In this document: positions 22,109 to 32,276 of the stretch, in pieces
Layout: every line of letters starts with the position of its first letter
Position numbering within the stretch: the first letter of the stretch is position 1
Source: Lasiosphaeria ovina
Taxonomy: Eukaryota; Ascomycota; Sordariomycetes; Sordariales; Lasiosphaeriaceae
Direction: 5' to 3'
Assembly (NCBI GenBank): GCA_033439765.1
Contig: JAULSN010000001.1
Coordinates: 1,922,001-1,986,000 of the forward strand
Length of the DNA: 64,000 nucleotides
Notes under the pieces: model-generated
Told to the model about the DNA's origin: nothing
The model's database searches: none
Seen by the model: only the letters and a program-made list of their open reading frames with translations
Made by a program: the position numbers and the translations under genes

Positions 22109-23707
22109 TTGGCCAAACTTGCGGGTTCAAGCACAATGCCCCGCCGACACGCCAAGCTAGTAGTGATGCTGCCCCAGCCGGCAGCCGGCGTGCAGGAGAT
22201 GAGCTTTGCTGCTGACGCTGCGCCCGAGCTCGAGGTTCTTGAGCACCGACCCATCCCGAAAGAGCAAAACACAACAGCTCCAAAGCCGGCTCCCCCGGGG
22301 GGCCGCAAAGCCTCGGCCCGCGCGCTGGCCCCCGACCTGCTGCGCGGCGCCCTGACCGTGCTCATGGCCATGGACCACAACGCGCTGGCCCTCCGCACCT
22401 GGCCGCACGGCACTGCCGTCAACGGCGAGATGGACTCGGCCGTCGTGCACGAGTGGAATCGCCCCGTGGCCTATTTCGTCCGGACCCTCTCCCACCTGTG
22501 CGCCCCGGGCTTCACCTTCCTGCTGGGCATGGGCGTCGTCTACTTTGGCCGGTCGCGCACCAACCTCGGCTGGTCCGCCGCGCAGATGGCCCGCCACTTT
22601 CTCGTCAGGGGCGTCGTGCTGACGCTGATCACCGAGGCCATAGGCCTTATCCTGACCTTTGGGCAGCTGTGGTTCTTCAACATCATCCTCTTCGCCCTCG
22701 GCGTCGATTACTTGCTGGTCGGCTTGCTATGGCTGGCGGTCGCGAGGACCGAGCAGACGCTCGCCTGGGCGCTGCTCAAGGTGCTGCCCGAGAAGGAGAA
22801 GGACGACGCGACCGAGCCGCTCCTGCAGGCGCGCGGCTCGGGCGACGAGCACGCCGCGCTGGACCGCACTATCATGCGCGCCGCCGACATCTCGTGGCAC
22901 CTGCACAACGTCTCGCTGATGGCGCTTGCCGTCGCCACCATCTGGTGGAACATCTGGCTTAGTCCTACGGGCGGGCACTGCGGCGCCGAGCCCCACCCCT
23001 TGCTGCCCGCCAGCAGCTGGGTGTGCGTCTGGTTCTACGAGGTCAAGGGGCCGCATGTGCTGTCCGGGCTACCGCCGCTGGCGTGGCTGTCGTTCGCCGT
23101 GCTCGGTCTCGTCTACGGCCGCGTCATCCTCGCGCGCGCCTGGAGCACGCGCGCCATCGTGGCCGGCAACGCCCTCGCTGGCGCCGCCTTCGCCGGCGTC
23201 TTCGTGCTCACGCGCCTGTACCGCTTCGGCAACCTCACCGAGGGCTGCCTGCACATGCCCGAGCACGACGCGGCGGCCGCCGGCGCGAACCAGTTCCTGG
23301 CCTCGGCCTATTCCTTCTTCTACATCGCCAAGTACCCACCCGACGTGTCGTACTGGGCGTTCAGCATGGCCGGCAACTTTGCGCTGCTCGCCGTCTTCGC
23401 CGCTCTGCCGGCCCGCCCCGCCGCCCGCGCGCTCAAGGTCCTGCTCGTCTTCGGCAGCTCGGCGCTGTTCTTCTACGTCATTCACTTGTTCGTCATCTTC
23501 GGCTTCGGCGCTGCCGCCAGAGCCCTCTTGGGTAGCCCCGCGTCCTTCCAAGACCCCCTCGACGACGCGCCTACCATTGGTGTCCCCAGCCTGTATGTCT
23601 ACTGGGCGCACCTGACGCTGGCGCTCGCCTTGCTGTACCCTCTCTGCCAGTGGTATGGCGCTTTCAAGCAGACCAAGGGCCCCAATTCCATCTGGAGGTT
23701 CTTTTAG
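22109..23707 (+). CDS. DUF1624/HGSNAT-like multi-pass membrane protein
   Basis: A single GC-rich exon encodes 532 residues. After about 70 unstructured residues comes DLLRGALTVLMAMDHNALAL, the first helix of the heparan-alpha-glucosaminide N-acetyltransferase catalytic domain (DUF1624), in which the D-L-L-R-G and M-x-x-D-H pattern is conserved. At least nine further hydrophobic helices follow, with HLCAPGFTFLLGMGVVYFGR (the family's C-A-P-x-F loop), LVRGVVLTLITEAIGL, IILFALGVDYLLVGL, and near the end GSSALFFYVIHLFVIFGFGA. In animals the relative HGSNAT moves acetyl groups across the lysosomal membrane. The fungal proteins have no known substrate. The histidine in MDHN is kept, as is a second in FYVIHLF. 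Met10 (22136) and Met20 are possible alternative starts. Location is probably vacuolar or plasma membrane. Confidence 0.8.
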   Translation: MAKLAGSSTMPRRHAKLVVMLPQPAAGVQEMSFAADAAPELEVLEHRPIPKEQNTTAPKPAPPGGRKASARALAPDLLRGALTVLMAMDHNALALRTWPHGTAVNGEMDSAVVHEWNRPVAYFVRTLSHLCAPGFTFLLGMGVVYFGRSRTNLGWSAAQMARHFLVRGVVLTLITEAIGLILTFGQLWFFNIILFALGVDYLLVGLLWLAVARTEQTLAWALLKVLPEKEKDDATEPLLQARGSGDEHAALDRTIMRAADISWHLHNVSLMALAVATIWWNIWLSPTGGHCGAEPHPLLPASSWVCVWFYEVKGPHVLSGLPPLAWLSFAVLGLVYGRVILARAWSTRAIVAGNALAGAAFAGVFVLTRLYRFGNLTEGCLHMPEHDAAAAGANQFLASAYSFFYIAKYPPDVSYWAFSMAGNFALLAVFAALPARPAARALKVLLVFGSSALFFYVIHLFVIFGFGAAARALLGSPASFQDPLDDAPTIGVPSLYVYWAHLTLALALLYPLCQWYGAFKQTKGPNSIWRFF

Positions 23708-26579
23708 ATCCGGAGCACTGTTATCTCGGTGTAGGCCCGGTTTTCCTTGAAGATTAGCTGATCTTGATATGCGGCTTTAGAGCAGCTGTAGAGTTTAGAT
23801 GTTTCTGAGGATGTAAAGATTAGAGCTAGGTGGTTATGAACTAGTCTAGGTAAGGATATCGATCGGTCTCCGGGCGGGACCTATAGATGCCTAGGTAGGT
23901 AGTAAATAACTCTTTCCGGTTTATGATGAACGCGAGTATACACTTCCCTATACGCTATCTCCATTGTAATAGGAGACAGGTCACTTGCATTCGTCTATGC
24001 ATTAAACATGAAGATGAGGCGATGATTGGTGCTTGAAATTTTCATCGTCGGTGTTCCATCTTCTTACGCGGCGCAGTACATCCCGGAGTAAACGGGCCTG
24101 CCATTCGCCGACATCGAACGGATCAGGCACGCCGCTACTAACAGAGCCCAACTTGACCGATATGGCATGATCGGCGTCTTGGACATATACTCGGCGTGGT
24201 GCGACTATCTGCATCGTGAGCCTGCCGGCGAGTAGAGATTCTATTCTAGCCTCATACGTTGTTGAGGCAGACAAAATCACTTGTGGCAGATTCGTCTGTG
24301 TCGCTGTGGTGAAGAGTAGGAACCCGATAAGCACCTCAAGAGACCCATTTCAACGGGACCTCGACGAGTAGAGCAGCTTGCAGAGCTTCACCATGTCGAC
24401 GGGAAATCGCACATTAATTACTAAACAACAAAAAACGGGCCGCCAAATCCTGGAATCAGGTGCCAGTGGGAGGATAATCCCGAATGGCACATGTTGGGGA
24501 GTCAAGATGTTTCATTTGCTCCACAGCGGAGTCTTGCTTAGTAGGAGAGGAGAAGGAACAAGCTGCATAGGCGAATACGCCAGACACTACCAATACCAAG
24601 ACATCGTGGAGGTAGCCGAGCCCCGCAAGCCAAGACAAGGAATCCAGCGCGAACATTCACCCGGCCCGAAGCCAGCGAGTCGCGTGACAAGTCAAAAGCT
24701 TCGTAAACATGTTGCCCTTAGCGCTGGGAGAAAAGACAAGCTCTTGGTCGCAAAAAACGCTGTGCGGACCGTCATCCCTGCCGCGGGCTAGGATTGGGAC
24801 CGTGAAACAGTACCGACGATGAGTTCAGGCGCGCCCGAAACAGCTAGCACCTCAATTTCGACTTGCTCGACTAAAGCGCGAAACGCAGCTGCATCGCTTG
24901 GCGGCGTTGGCGGCGTTGGCGGCGTCGGCGTCTAGCTAAGCTGGACCTGTAATACCTCCTTCGTTCAACTCCATGGCTCGAGACAGAGCTCGACGTCGAC
25001 TCGTGAACGCCACCTCGACGCATGTGCACGTGGCACCCGCCGCCTGACGAGAACTAAGGGAAGCTACAGCCTTTTGAACCCAGTCTGTCAGCCGCTAGCG
25101 GGATTCCGGGGCATCAATCCTGGTGCAGAGCCGAGAGTGAATTCAAGGCCAATTACAGGCGGCAGGGAAGGGTTGAGGGGGGTGTGGGCTGCGACTCCCC
25201 CGATGGAGTACTGCCGGACACCGCCGGTGCTACCTCGTCTCTTCTCCGCAGAACAGCAGACGGGACCCGGGCCACACATTTCCGACGCGACGAATGGGCA
25301 AGCGAGGGGCCCCGGACTTTTGGAGGCGGCGCAGACTTCCTAATCGCGCAACGGGCCCCAAACAAACCTTTACCCCGGCCAAGCAAGCAACGGCGGCCCG
25401 CCTACCAAGATGGTAAGGACTACCTAGCGCACGAGTGCAGCACGCCCGGCCAGATCACGTCGACGGTGGCGCGCTAGGTAGCGCCGCCAAGTTAAATATA
25501 ATAATCCACAAGCTACTGTACCTCCGTAGGTACCTTGCGAAACCAAGCCAGCGAAGCCCAAGACGCCCTGCGGTAGCGAAGGTTAATTAACGTCCCGCCC
25601 AACTAGCCTCTGCGCTGTGCTGGGCACGCTGCACGCATGGCTGCAACAAGAGATGACAGTGTCGCATGTCCTCGGCGTGCGGTCTGGCGTCTCCCAGATA
25701 CCCAGACAGGCGAGGGCACTATAATTTGCCGTGCGAACTCGACTCGGCGGCGGCGGTGGCCAGCGGTTCGTGATTGAGACGGCATGCAAGCGAGGGCTGG
25801 ACGGCCGTGGATGATATAAGTGCAGATGTTGCTCCACCGAACAGGCCACTGGGTCTCGTCCCAATGCCTCGGGTATACGACCCCTGGCCCCGTCCGTAGA
25901 GGCCGTTGCACGTTGCCGACCGATCGCGCATTGCCCAGGCCTCGGGGCGCCAAGTCGCCTGGGGCAGCCGCGAACCCAGTGTATTTTGGGCGCTACTCTG
26001 CAAAGGACAGCGGCCCCTGTCGGGAACTGAGGCCCGACATCCGCAAGTCGGGGGCGCGAGGCTCCAAACCCCATGGGCAGCCGGTGGGCCGTCAGCATTT
26101 CTCCAGAAAAATCCCCTCACTCTAGGCGCGTTGGATTGCTTGTCGCCCCGTCAGCCGTCAGCCATGCTTGTGCTACGGCGGCCTGGGGAAGAGCGGGACG
26201 ATCCTGGACCTGGACCTAGACTTCCATGGCGGCTTCCAATCAATTACATACCCATACCAACCATGCAGAGAGAGCCTGGCAGAGCGACGGGACCGGGCAT
26301 GGCCAGGCGAGGCACGCTGATGGCAGCCCATTTTGGTACCTCGGAGGCGGCCCGTCCGGTCCGAAAGCGGAAAGATGGCGACCCTTTCAATTTGGGCCAT
26401 GGATAGGCACCGTCGCCTAGCTTCGCTTTCTGATAAAGATGCCATGCTTTCCGCGTCCAAACATGTCAGAACGTGCTCCAAGTGGTCGTGCTCGCAACAT
26501 CCTCCCTTCACTAACCCGCCACTGACGACGAGTCCGAGTCCGAGTCTTTCGCCTCGAGTCGAGTCGACCAGAGTCCACC
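23708..26579. other. 2.9-kb intergenic region
   Basis: Frames at 24002-24334 (minus, 110 codons, including DPFDVGEWQARLLRDVLRRV) and 24378-24791 (plus) are open. Only the first looks at all protein-like, and I would not call it a gene. A short GGCGGCGTT tandem run lies at 24900-24930. The last 450 bases are the promoter of the sugar transporter. Confidence 0.4.
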
Positions 26580-28541
26580 ATGTCGTCGCACGGGTCCCAC
26601 GACGCCGCCAGCAGCGGCGCCGAGAAGACGGCCGCCTCTCATGACATCGAGCCTGTCGGCGTCCGCCAACGCATCCCCATCGTCAAGGCCGGCCATGGCG
26701 AGGCCGCCAAGGTCGAAGGCGCCCAGGAGAGAAAAGTCCACAACGTGAGCCTCGACACTCGCCCTCGCCCCAGGCCATCGTCGAATCTATCTTGCTAACC
26801 GCTTGAGCGCGCCAGGCCGAGTTCTTCGCCGCTGTCCAAGAGTCAGAAATCAGAGCTTGGAGCAAACAGTCGCTCCTGCTATACTGTTGGTGCCCCCACA
26901 GCCATACATGATACCCAAAACAACGTGGAACCCGAGCTGACAAGCGACGCGGAAGACTGCATCTTCGTTGCCTTTTGTTGCGCCTGCGCCAACGGCTATG
27001 ACGGCAGTCTGATGACGTCCATCATTGCCATGGACCACTTTCAAAACGTATTCCAGACCGGCAAGACGGGCACTCAGGTGTCGGTCATCTTCTCCCTCTA
27101 CACTGTGTTGGTCTCCCCGAGTCCCCGGCGTCATCGTATGCAGCCCGTTGTTTGCTAACCGCGCGAACTTCAGTGGTTCCATGGTTGGCGCTCCGTTTGC
27201 CGCCGTGCTCTCGGATCGTTTTGGGCGCAGGAAGGGCATGTTTTGCGGTGCCATTGTCATCATCCTTGGCTCCATCATCATCGCCAGCTCCAGCACACTC
27301 CCGCAGTTCGTCGTCGGCCGTTTCATTCTCGGCTTCGGCATCTCCATCATGACTGTGGCTGCTCCGGCATACGCCATCGAGATCGCACCGCCGCACTGGC
27401 GTGGCCGTTGCACGGGCTTCTACAACTGCGGATGGTTTGGTGGTGCTATTCCGGCCGCTATCGTCACGTTCGCCACCAACTACATCAACAACGACTACTC
27501 GTGGCGCATCCCGTTGATCCTTCAGGCCTTTACCTGCCTCATCGTTTTGGGCTCTGTCTTCTTCCTTCCCGAGTCGCCGCGCTTCCTAATGGCCAACGGA
27601 CGCGAGGAAGAGGCTATTGCCTTCCTGACTAAGTTCCACGGCAACGGCAACCGTGAGGCGAAGCTGGTCGTGCTCCAGGTTGAGGAGATGAGGGAGGGAA
27701 TCGCGCTCGACGGCATCGACAAGGTGTGGTGGGACTACCGCCCGCTCTTCCTCACCCACAGCGGCCGCTGGCGTATGGCCCAGGTGCTCATGATTTCCAT
27801 CTTCGGCCAGTTCTCAGGAAACGGCTTGGGCTACTTCAACACGGTCATTTTCGAGAACCTCGGCGTCAAGAGCATCCCGACTCAGCTCGGCTACAACATT
27901 CTCAACCAGGTCCTGTCGGCCATTGGCGCCCTGACGGCTGTTGCGTTCACTGACAGGATGCCCCGCCGCAAGGTGCTCATCATTGGAACGCTGCTCTGCT
28001 CGGCCGCGCTCGCCACCAACTCGGGTCTATCGGCTGCCCTTGCCAACCAGGGCGCAAACATTGATATCTCCTATGGCCAGGGTGCCTTGGCCTCGTACTT
28101 CCTCTTCAACGTTATCTTCTCCTTCACCTACACGCCCCTGCAGGGAGCCATCCCCACCGAGGCTCTCGAGACGACGACGCGCGCCAAGGGTCTCGCTCTC
28201 TCGGGCTTCCTCGTCAATGCTGTCGGCTTCATCAACCAGTTCGCCGGACCCATTGCTCTCGGCAACATTGGTTACCAATACATCTACGTCTTCGTCGGCT
28301 GGGATCTCGTCGAGGCTCTCCTGTGGTACCTGTTTGGGTAAGTCTAGACGCTCCAGTCTTGTTGCCGTGAAATCGTTGCTAACTCGTGGCGGTAACCAGT
28401 GTCGAGTCGCAGGGCCGCACCATCGAGCAGCTCGAGTGGGTCTACCAGCAGCCCAACCCGGTCAAGGCGTCGCTCCAGGTCGACAAGGTCATTGTGGCCG
28501 ACGGAAAGGTCTTGGAGAAGGTCGTCGACGTGACTGCTTGA
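26580..28541 (+). CDS. MFS sugar transporter (lactose permease/hexose type)
   Basis: Five exons (26580-26744, 26816-26885, 26956-27106, 27174-28337, 28400-28541) give 563 residues. The frame closes exactly through all four introns. Family signatures are present: NGYDGSLMTSI after the first helix, DRFGRRKGM (the conserved loop 2-3 G-R-R-x-G), RFILGFGISIMTVAAPAYAI (the R-F-x-x-G-x-G motif), ESPRFLMANGREEEA (P-E-S-P-R), QFSGNGLGYF and PLQGAIPTEALETTTRAKG (P-x-E-x-x-x-x-x-x-R-x-K-G). The tail reads LEWVYQQPNPVK and VIVADGKVLEKVVD, as in fungal lactose-permease-like and other disaccharide or hexose carriers (family TC 2.A.1.1). The exact sugar cannot be told. Introns 2 and 3 both use the uncommon donor GTTGGT; no other donor keeps the family sequence. 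It lies 2 kb from the Gal80-like/Zn2Cys6 pair, on the same side of the window. Confidence 0.9.
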
Positions 28542-29383
28542 GAGGGAGAAGCAACACGGGGCCAGTCTCTCAGCCCACATCGGGCAGCACTTGTTGTTGG
28601 GTAGACGGGGTGGTCTCTGGGGCATTGTGCGGAGCTGGGATGCTGTGCAAAAAGTTTGCTCCAGTAATATCTGTGGACATGTTTCTTATTCTGTTTCGAA
28701 GGTCGCCACTTAGGATGTAGCCTTGTAATCCCACCACGGTGTTTGTCATAACTGGAGCGTGTGTTGTTACTCGCAGTGTTATTTCTGATGTGAATCTGCA
28801 CAAAGCCTGAGACACAACACCTTGATTGCTCCGTGCCGTACTAGACCAAGACCCGTTCTCGTAGGGCTGGACACGAGCTAAGCTCAAAGGCACTTATGCA
28901 GTGCAGCAGCATGCAGACACTTTACAGGGGGGGGGGGGTTCCAGATTTCGCCTAGAACATAATTAGCCTAGCTTGAAACTTGCCGCCATTGTAGCTCGAA
29001 CGTCTTCGTGATCCGCTGTGCCTCGTTTCGAGCAGCCGTGCGGAAGCTGAGGAAAGTCTACTTAATCCCTAGGTCTAGAGCGTTGGATAAACAAATAGGA
29101 ACACGAGATCAAAGGAGGAAAGGTACCAGTAGAGTATGACGATTCCAGTTCCGGTATTTATTTACAATGTAAATGAGCCGCGCTTCGCTTTTCCAATCCA
29201 ACTATAATGTACAGTAATTACAGCAATCGACTTCAACCCGCTTAGATCATCATGGAGCGGAATTTGAGGATAAACACGGCAGTGAATAATATCTTACACA
29301 CGGAACTCGCTCCCAAAGTCCCAGCACGCCTCTCTCGGCCGTAACATCGCACCCACGGGCAGTCCCCCTTTCTCCCTGGAACC
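28542..29383. other. Intergenic between sugar transporter and MAPEG remnant
   Basis: Holds the transporter 3' region. A run of eleven or so G lies at about 28927. No gene seen. Confidence 0.45.
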
Positions 29384-29889
29384 TCACAGGCCCACGCCCA
29401 ACTTATCCGACGCCTTCCACAGCAGGAACAAGCAGCTGCCGTTACCAACCCACCACAGTACACCACGGCTGATTGACCAGCGCGGGTGGTCGACAAGCAC
29501 ATATACGAACCCGTACGCCACGCGCGCAGCCGTGTACACCAGCCCAGCACTGTTGACGACCCGCGCATCGACGCGCGCGAGCGACACGAGCGCCGAAGCG
29601 CCCACCAGCAGCGCATGTTCTCAATGGAATTATAGTGCGCCGAGTCGCAGCGCTGGATCATCTCGAGTTGTGCCTGGGTCAGGGTTCCTGCCTGCACGGC
29701 CGCCGCGCCGTACTGCGCCACGTCGTACCGCGGCGACGCCTGGTGTTCGATCCCGTGGATCTGTTTGAGTGTCCGCGGCTCGAGGACGACGTACGCCCAG
29801 ACGAAGTGGAGGCTGAGGAGGCTGGCTGCGTGGTTGTGTGTTGGCGCGGCGCCGGTGCTCAGGCCGAGCGCGCTGGCTAGGGTCGCTAT
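29384..29889 (-). pseudogene. Broken MAPEG-family membrane protein
   Basis: The minus strand encodes almost a whole MAPEG-family protein (membrane-associated proteins in eicosanoid and glutathione metabolism). The order is LASALGLSTGAAPTHNHAAS, LSLHFVWAYVVLEPRTLKQI, a long loop with TLTQAQLEMIQRCDSAHYNS (the family's R-x-x-x-A-H-x-N-x-x-E), then VDARVVNSAGLVYTAARVAY and ending LWKASDKLGVGL. Two lesions stand out. A single base is missing after IENM near 29613, so helix 3 continues in another frame. No ATG exists upstream; where relatives start with M-A-T there is ATA at 29889-29887, a one-base change from ATG. Either could be a sequencing error, but the two together suggest a dead gene. When intact it would be a four-helix microsomal protein, possibly with glutathione-transferase or peroxidase activity. 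Confidence 0.75.
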
Positions 29890-30481
29890 TGAGGGTGGCT
29901 TTTCTTTTTCTTTTTGGGGCCTATCGGCGTGTGGGACAGTGTATATGCGGGATCAAACTGTTTATGTTTTTTGTGTTGTGCTTTTTGTTGTTTTTCGTGG
30001 CGATTTGGCGATGGATATGCAGAAGACGGCGGTTATTTTTCGTAGGCAGAGTTCCAACGCCTCCTGTCTGTCTCCCTGGATATCTGGGCATGCCAGTCTT
30101 GTTGTTGGATTTGGCATTGAGAGGACTTGCACAGGGGGGATGCCAACTGTGTGCTTTGTGAGCAACGTGAATGCGGCGATGTTGCCGATATATGCCCTGC
30201 GTGAAAAGTTCCTCCAGAAAGCTAATTAAATAACAAGATTTTTGGGCACCTTCTTGACAAATTTCAAGGGCAAGAAAGATGTTCCAAGATCTGGTCCGCC
30301 TTGTCTCTGTTCTCTCTCAATAAGGGACACCTATAACCGTCAAAGTAGGCTCTGGGGAAGAGAGTTCCAACTAAGAGACAGGGTAGCACTAACCACAACG
30401 GCCTATGAGCTTCATATCTTTCATTCAACTGATATCTGCTGTTCAAAACCATATCAACAATTTAGCATCACTCCAAACCTT
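29890..30481. other. Intergenic, nothing recognised
   Basis: Lies between the MAPEG remnant's 5' end and the 3' end of the Gal80-like gene. T-rich near 29900-30000. No coding frame with support. Confidence 0.45.
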
Positions 30482-31758
30482 TCATGCATACCCCCCAGCC
30501 TTGGCGATGCGTTCCAGAAGACGGCGCGTCCTGAGCGCGCTGGCGAAGTCGGCGTAGCGGCTCTTGTCGCCGTGCGCGAACGCGTCGTAGACCAGCCCCG
30601 TGTTCAGGGGTGTGTGTTCGAGGGCCAGGACCGCCGGGTCGTGGGCGGCGAAGCCGGCGTCGAGGTCGACCTCGACGGGCTCGTCCCGGCCCACCCGGAC
30701 ATGGACCTTGGCGCGCGGGTACGACGTCTGCCACTGCGCCGAGATGTCGGCCAGCGACTCGGGGAGCGTCACGGCTATCTCGCCCTCGGTGCCCGCGATT
30801 ATCCACCGGATGCCCGTGCCGTCGCCCGACGCCTTGGTGTGCCGGAAGCTGAGCGACGCCGCGGCCCCGCTGGCCAGCCGGCCCTGCACCATGATGTGGT
30901 CCGGCACGGTCTTCGGGTAGGCGGGGTTTACTACCTCGCCGGCTTTATCGACAATGGGGATGGTGGGCCACTGCGTCGTGAGGGTCGACTGGAGCGTGTC
31001 AAAGTCGCCGAGGATGTCGATGAACGAGTCGAGGACTGTTTTTTGTTGGTGGAAGAGGGTCAGTTGGATGCACATCTCGCACTGGGTTTCTGGCGCTTCC
31101 GCAGCTGCCATGGCCTTGGCATAGGGGAAGGCGGAGGGCAGGGAGAGAGCGGCTTACAATGGCCAAAGTAGATGTGAAACTCGTTTGCTCCGCTGCTCAT
31201 GTCCAGGTAGTATTCCATGCCCGCCCACCACGTGTCGACGGGGACCAAGCTGGCATTCCCCAGCGCGTGGGAACTGACGACCTTGCCAATGGTGCCGTCG
31301 GCCAGGATCTTCTTGACGGCAGCGACAACCTTGCCCGACCGTGCCTGCAGACCGACAGCCGTTTTGACGCCGGCCTGCTCGGCCAACCTGGCCAGCTCTT
31401 CGGTCTCGGCGAGGCTGCAACCGACGGGCCACTCGACAAAGACGTCCTTTCCATGCTCAATGGCTGCCTTGGCGGGGCTGAAATGGCTCTGCGCGCGGAT
31501 GCTCACGACGACCAAGTCGACGTTGGGGTCTTTGGCCAGATCTTCGCCGCTGCCATACGCTGCCGTCGTGGGAGGCAGCTTGTGGAAGGCAATGGACTTG
31601 CGAGCCGACTCGACCGACGAGTTGGCGAGTGCAACGATCTCGTACGACGGAGAGGCAACGAGGGGCGGGAGGTGGGCGCTGACTGCCCACCGGCCAGGCT
31701 CAAAGACGCCAGATCGACCCGTGAGCCCAACGATGCCAACCTTGATAGGGGGAGCCAT
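30482..31758 (-). CDS. Gal80-like protein of the Gfo/Idh/MocA oxidoreductase family
   Basis: Two exons (31758-31158 and 31035-30482) give 384 residues. The intron (122 nt) joins FGH to FLDSFIDILGDFD in frame. The N-terminal Rossmann fold starts IKVGIVGLTGRSGVFEPGRW and continues AVSAHLPPL. Next come EIVALANSSVESARKS, DPNVDLVVVSIR, FVEWPVGCSLAETEELARLA, VGLQARSG and NEFHIYFGH. The C-terminal sheet domain follows. Active members of this family have E-K-P at the position where this one has E-W-P, so the catalytic lysine is lost. Yeast Gal80, a sugar-responsive inhibitor of a Zn2Cys6 activator, has the same E-W and the C-S-L that follows. A regulatory rather than enzymatic job is therefore plausible. 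It is divergent from a Zn2Cys6 factor with a 518-bp shared promoter. A dehydrogenase with altered chemistry remains possible. Confidence 0.82.
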
Positions 31759-32276
31759 AGTGACAAAGAACTAAGGACGAGAAGGTCTAAATTTTATTTG
31801 TGAGTAAAAGGGGACGCTGTTATTTACCGATATTCTGTGATGGGTTTGAGAAGGAAATCTATTGTTGTTGATCGGGGATTGTCCATCATTTATAGAGAGC
31901 AGTCAGTCACTATTTCTCAGTCGGCTCATCAAAGACATTCAGTAACACCAGGACAATTATTTGGCGATTACCAACCCGAAAGGCATCGTATACGCACCGA
32001 CATGGGACCCATTCCAACCCCGAAGTAAATTCGACGCCAACGTATGCGGATCCACTTGAACTCCGAAGGACGAAGGCCGTGATTCGCAGCAGACTCCGGG
32101 CTCCGTGATTGGTCGCGACTCCGCGCTCCGGCGTTAACGGCAACACGGCAAGCAGCTGGCGGAGCTAGCAACACTGAGCTCGTCCCGCGTCTCCGCTCCT
32201 TGATGCCACCATTTCAAGACAAACTGCGGCCCAGCAACACCCTCGCCGATGACTATTGACCAGTAATCCGCGCAGG
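31759..32276. promoter_or_regulatory. Shared divergent promoter, Gal80-like / Zn2Cys6 pair
   Basis: The 518 bp between the two start codons must serve both genes. It holds a CCAAT box (ATTGG at 32108-32112) flanked by two CCG-rich repeats described separately. Confidence 0.65.
32092..32130. promoter_or_regulatory. Putative operator: two 14-bp CCG-rich repeats around a CCAAT box
   Basis: GACTCCGGGCTCCG at 32092-32105 recurs as GACTCCGCGCTCCG at 32117-32130 (13 of 14 identical, 25-bp spacing, in phase to within half a turn over about 2.5 turns). ATTGG lies between them. Each repeat has two CCG/CGG triplets, the half-site read by Zn2Cys6 proteins. Autoregulation by the adjacent factor is inferred. 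Confidence 0.5.

Noticed and set aside
22157..23615. Several long frames on both strands inside 22109-23707
   Set aside because: Shadows of a GC-rich gene; their Arg/Pro/Ser-rich translation has no family pattern, whereas the main frame has the DUF1624 motifs.
24900..24930. GGCGGCGTT run considered as a coding Gly/Val repeat or CRISPR-like array
   Set aside because: Only three units, directly adjacent and without spacers; no coding frame. A simple minisatellite.
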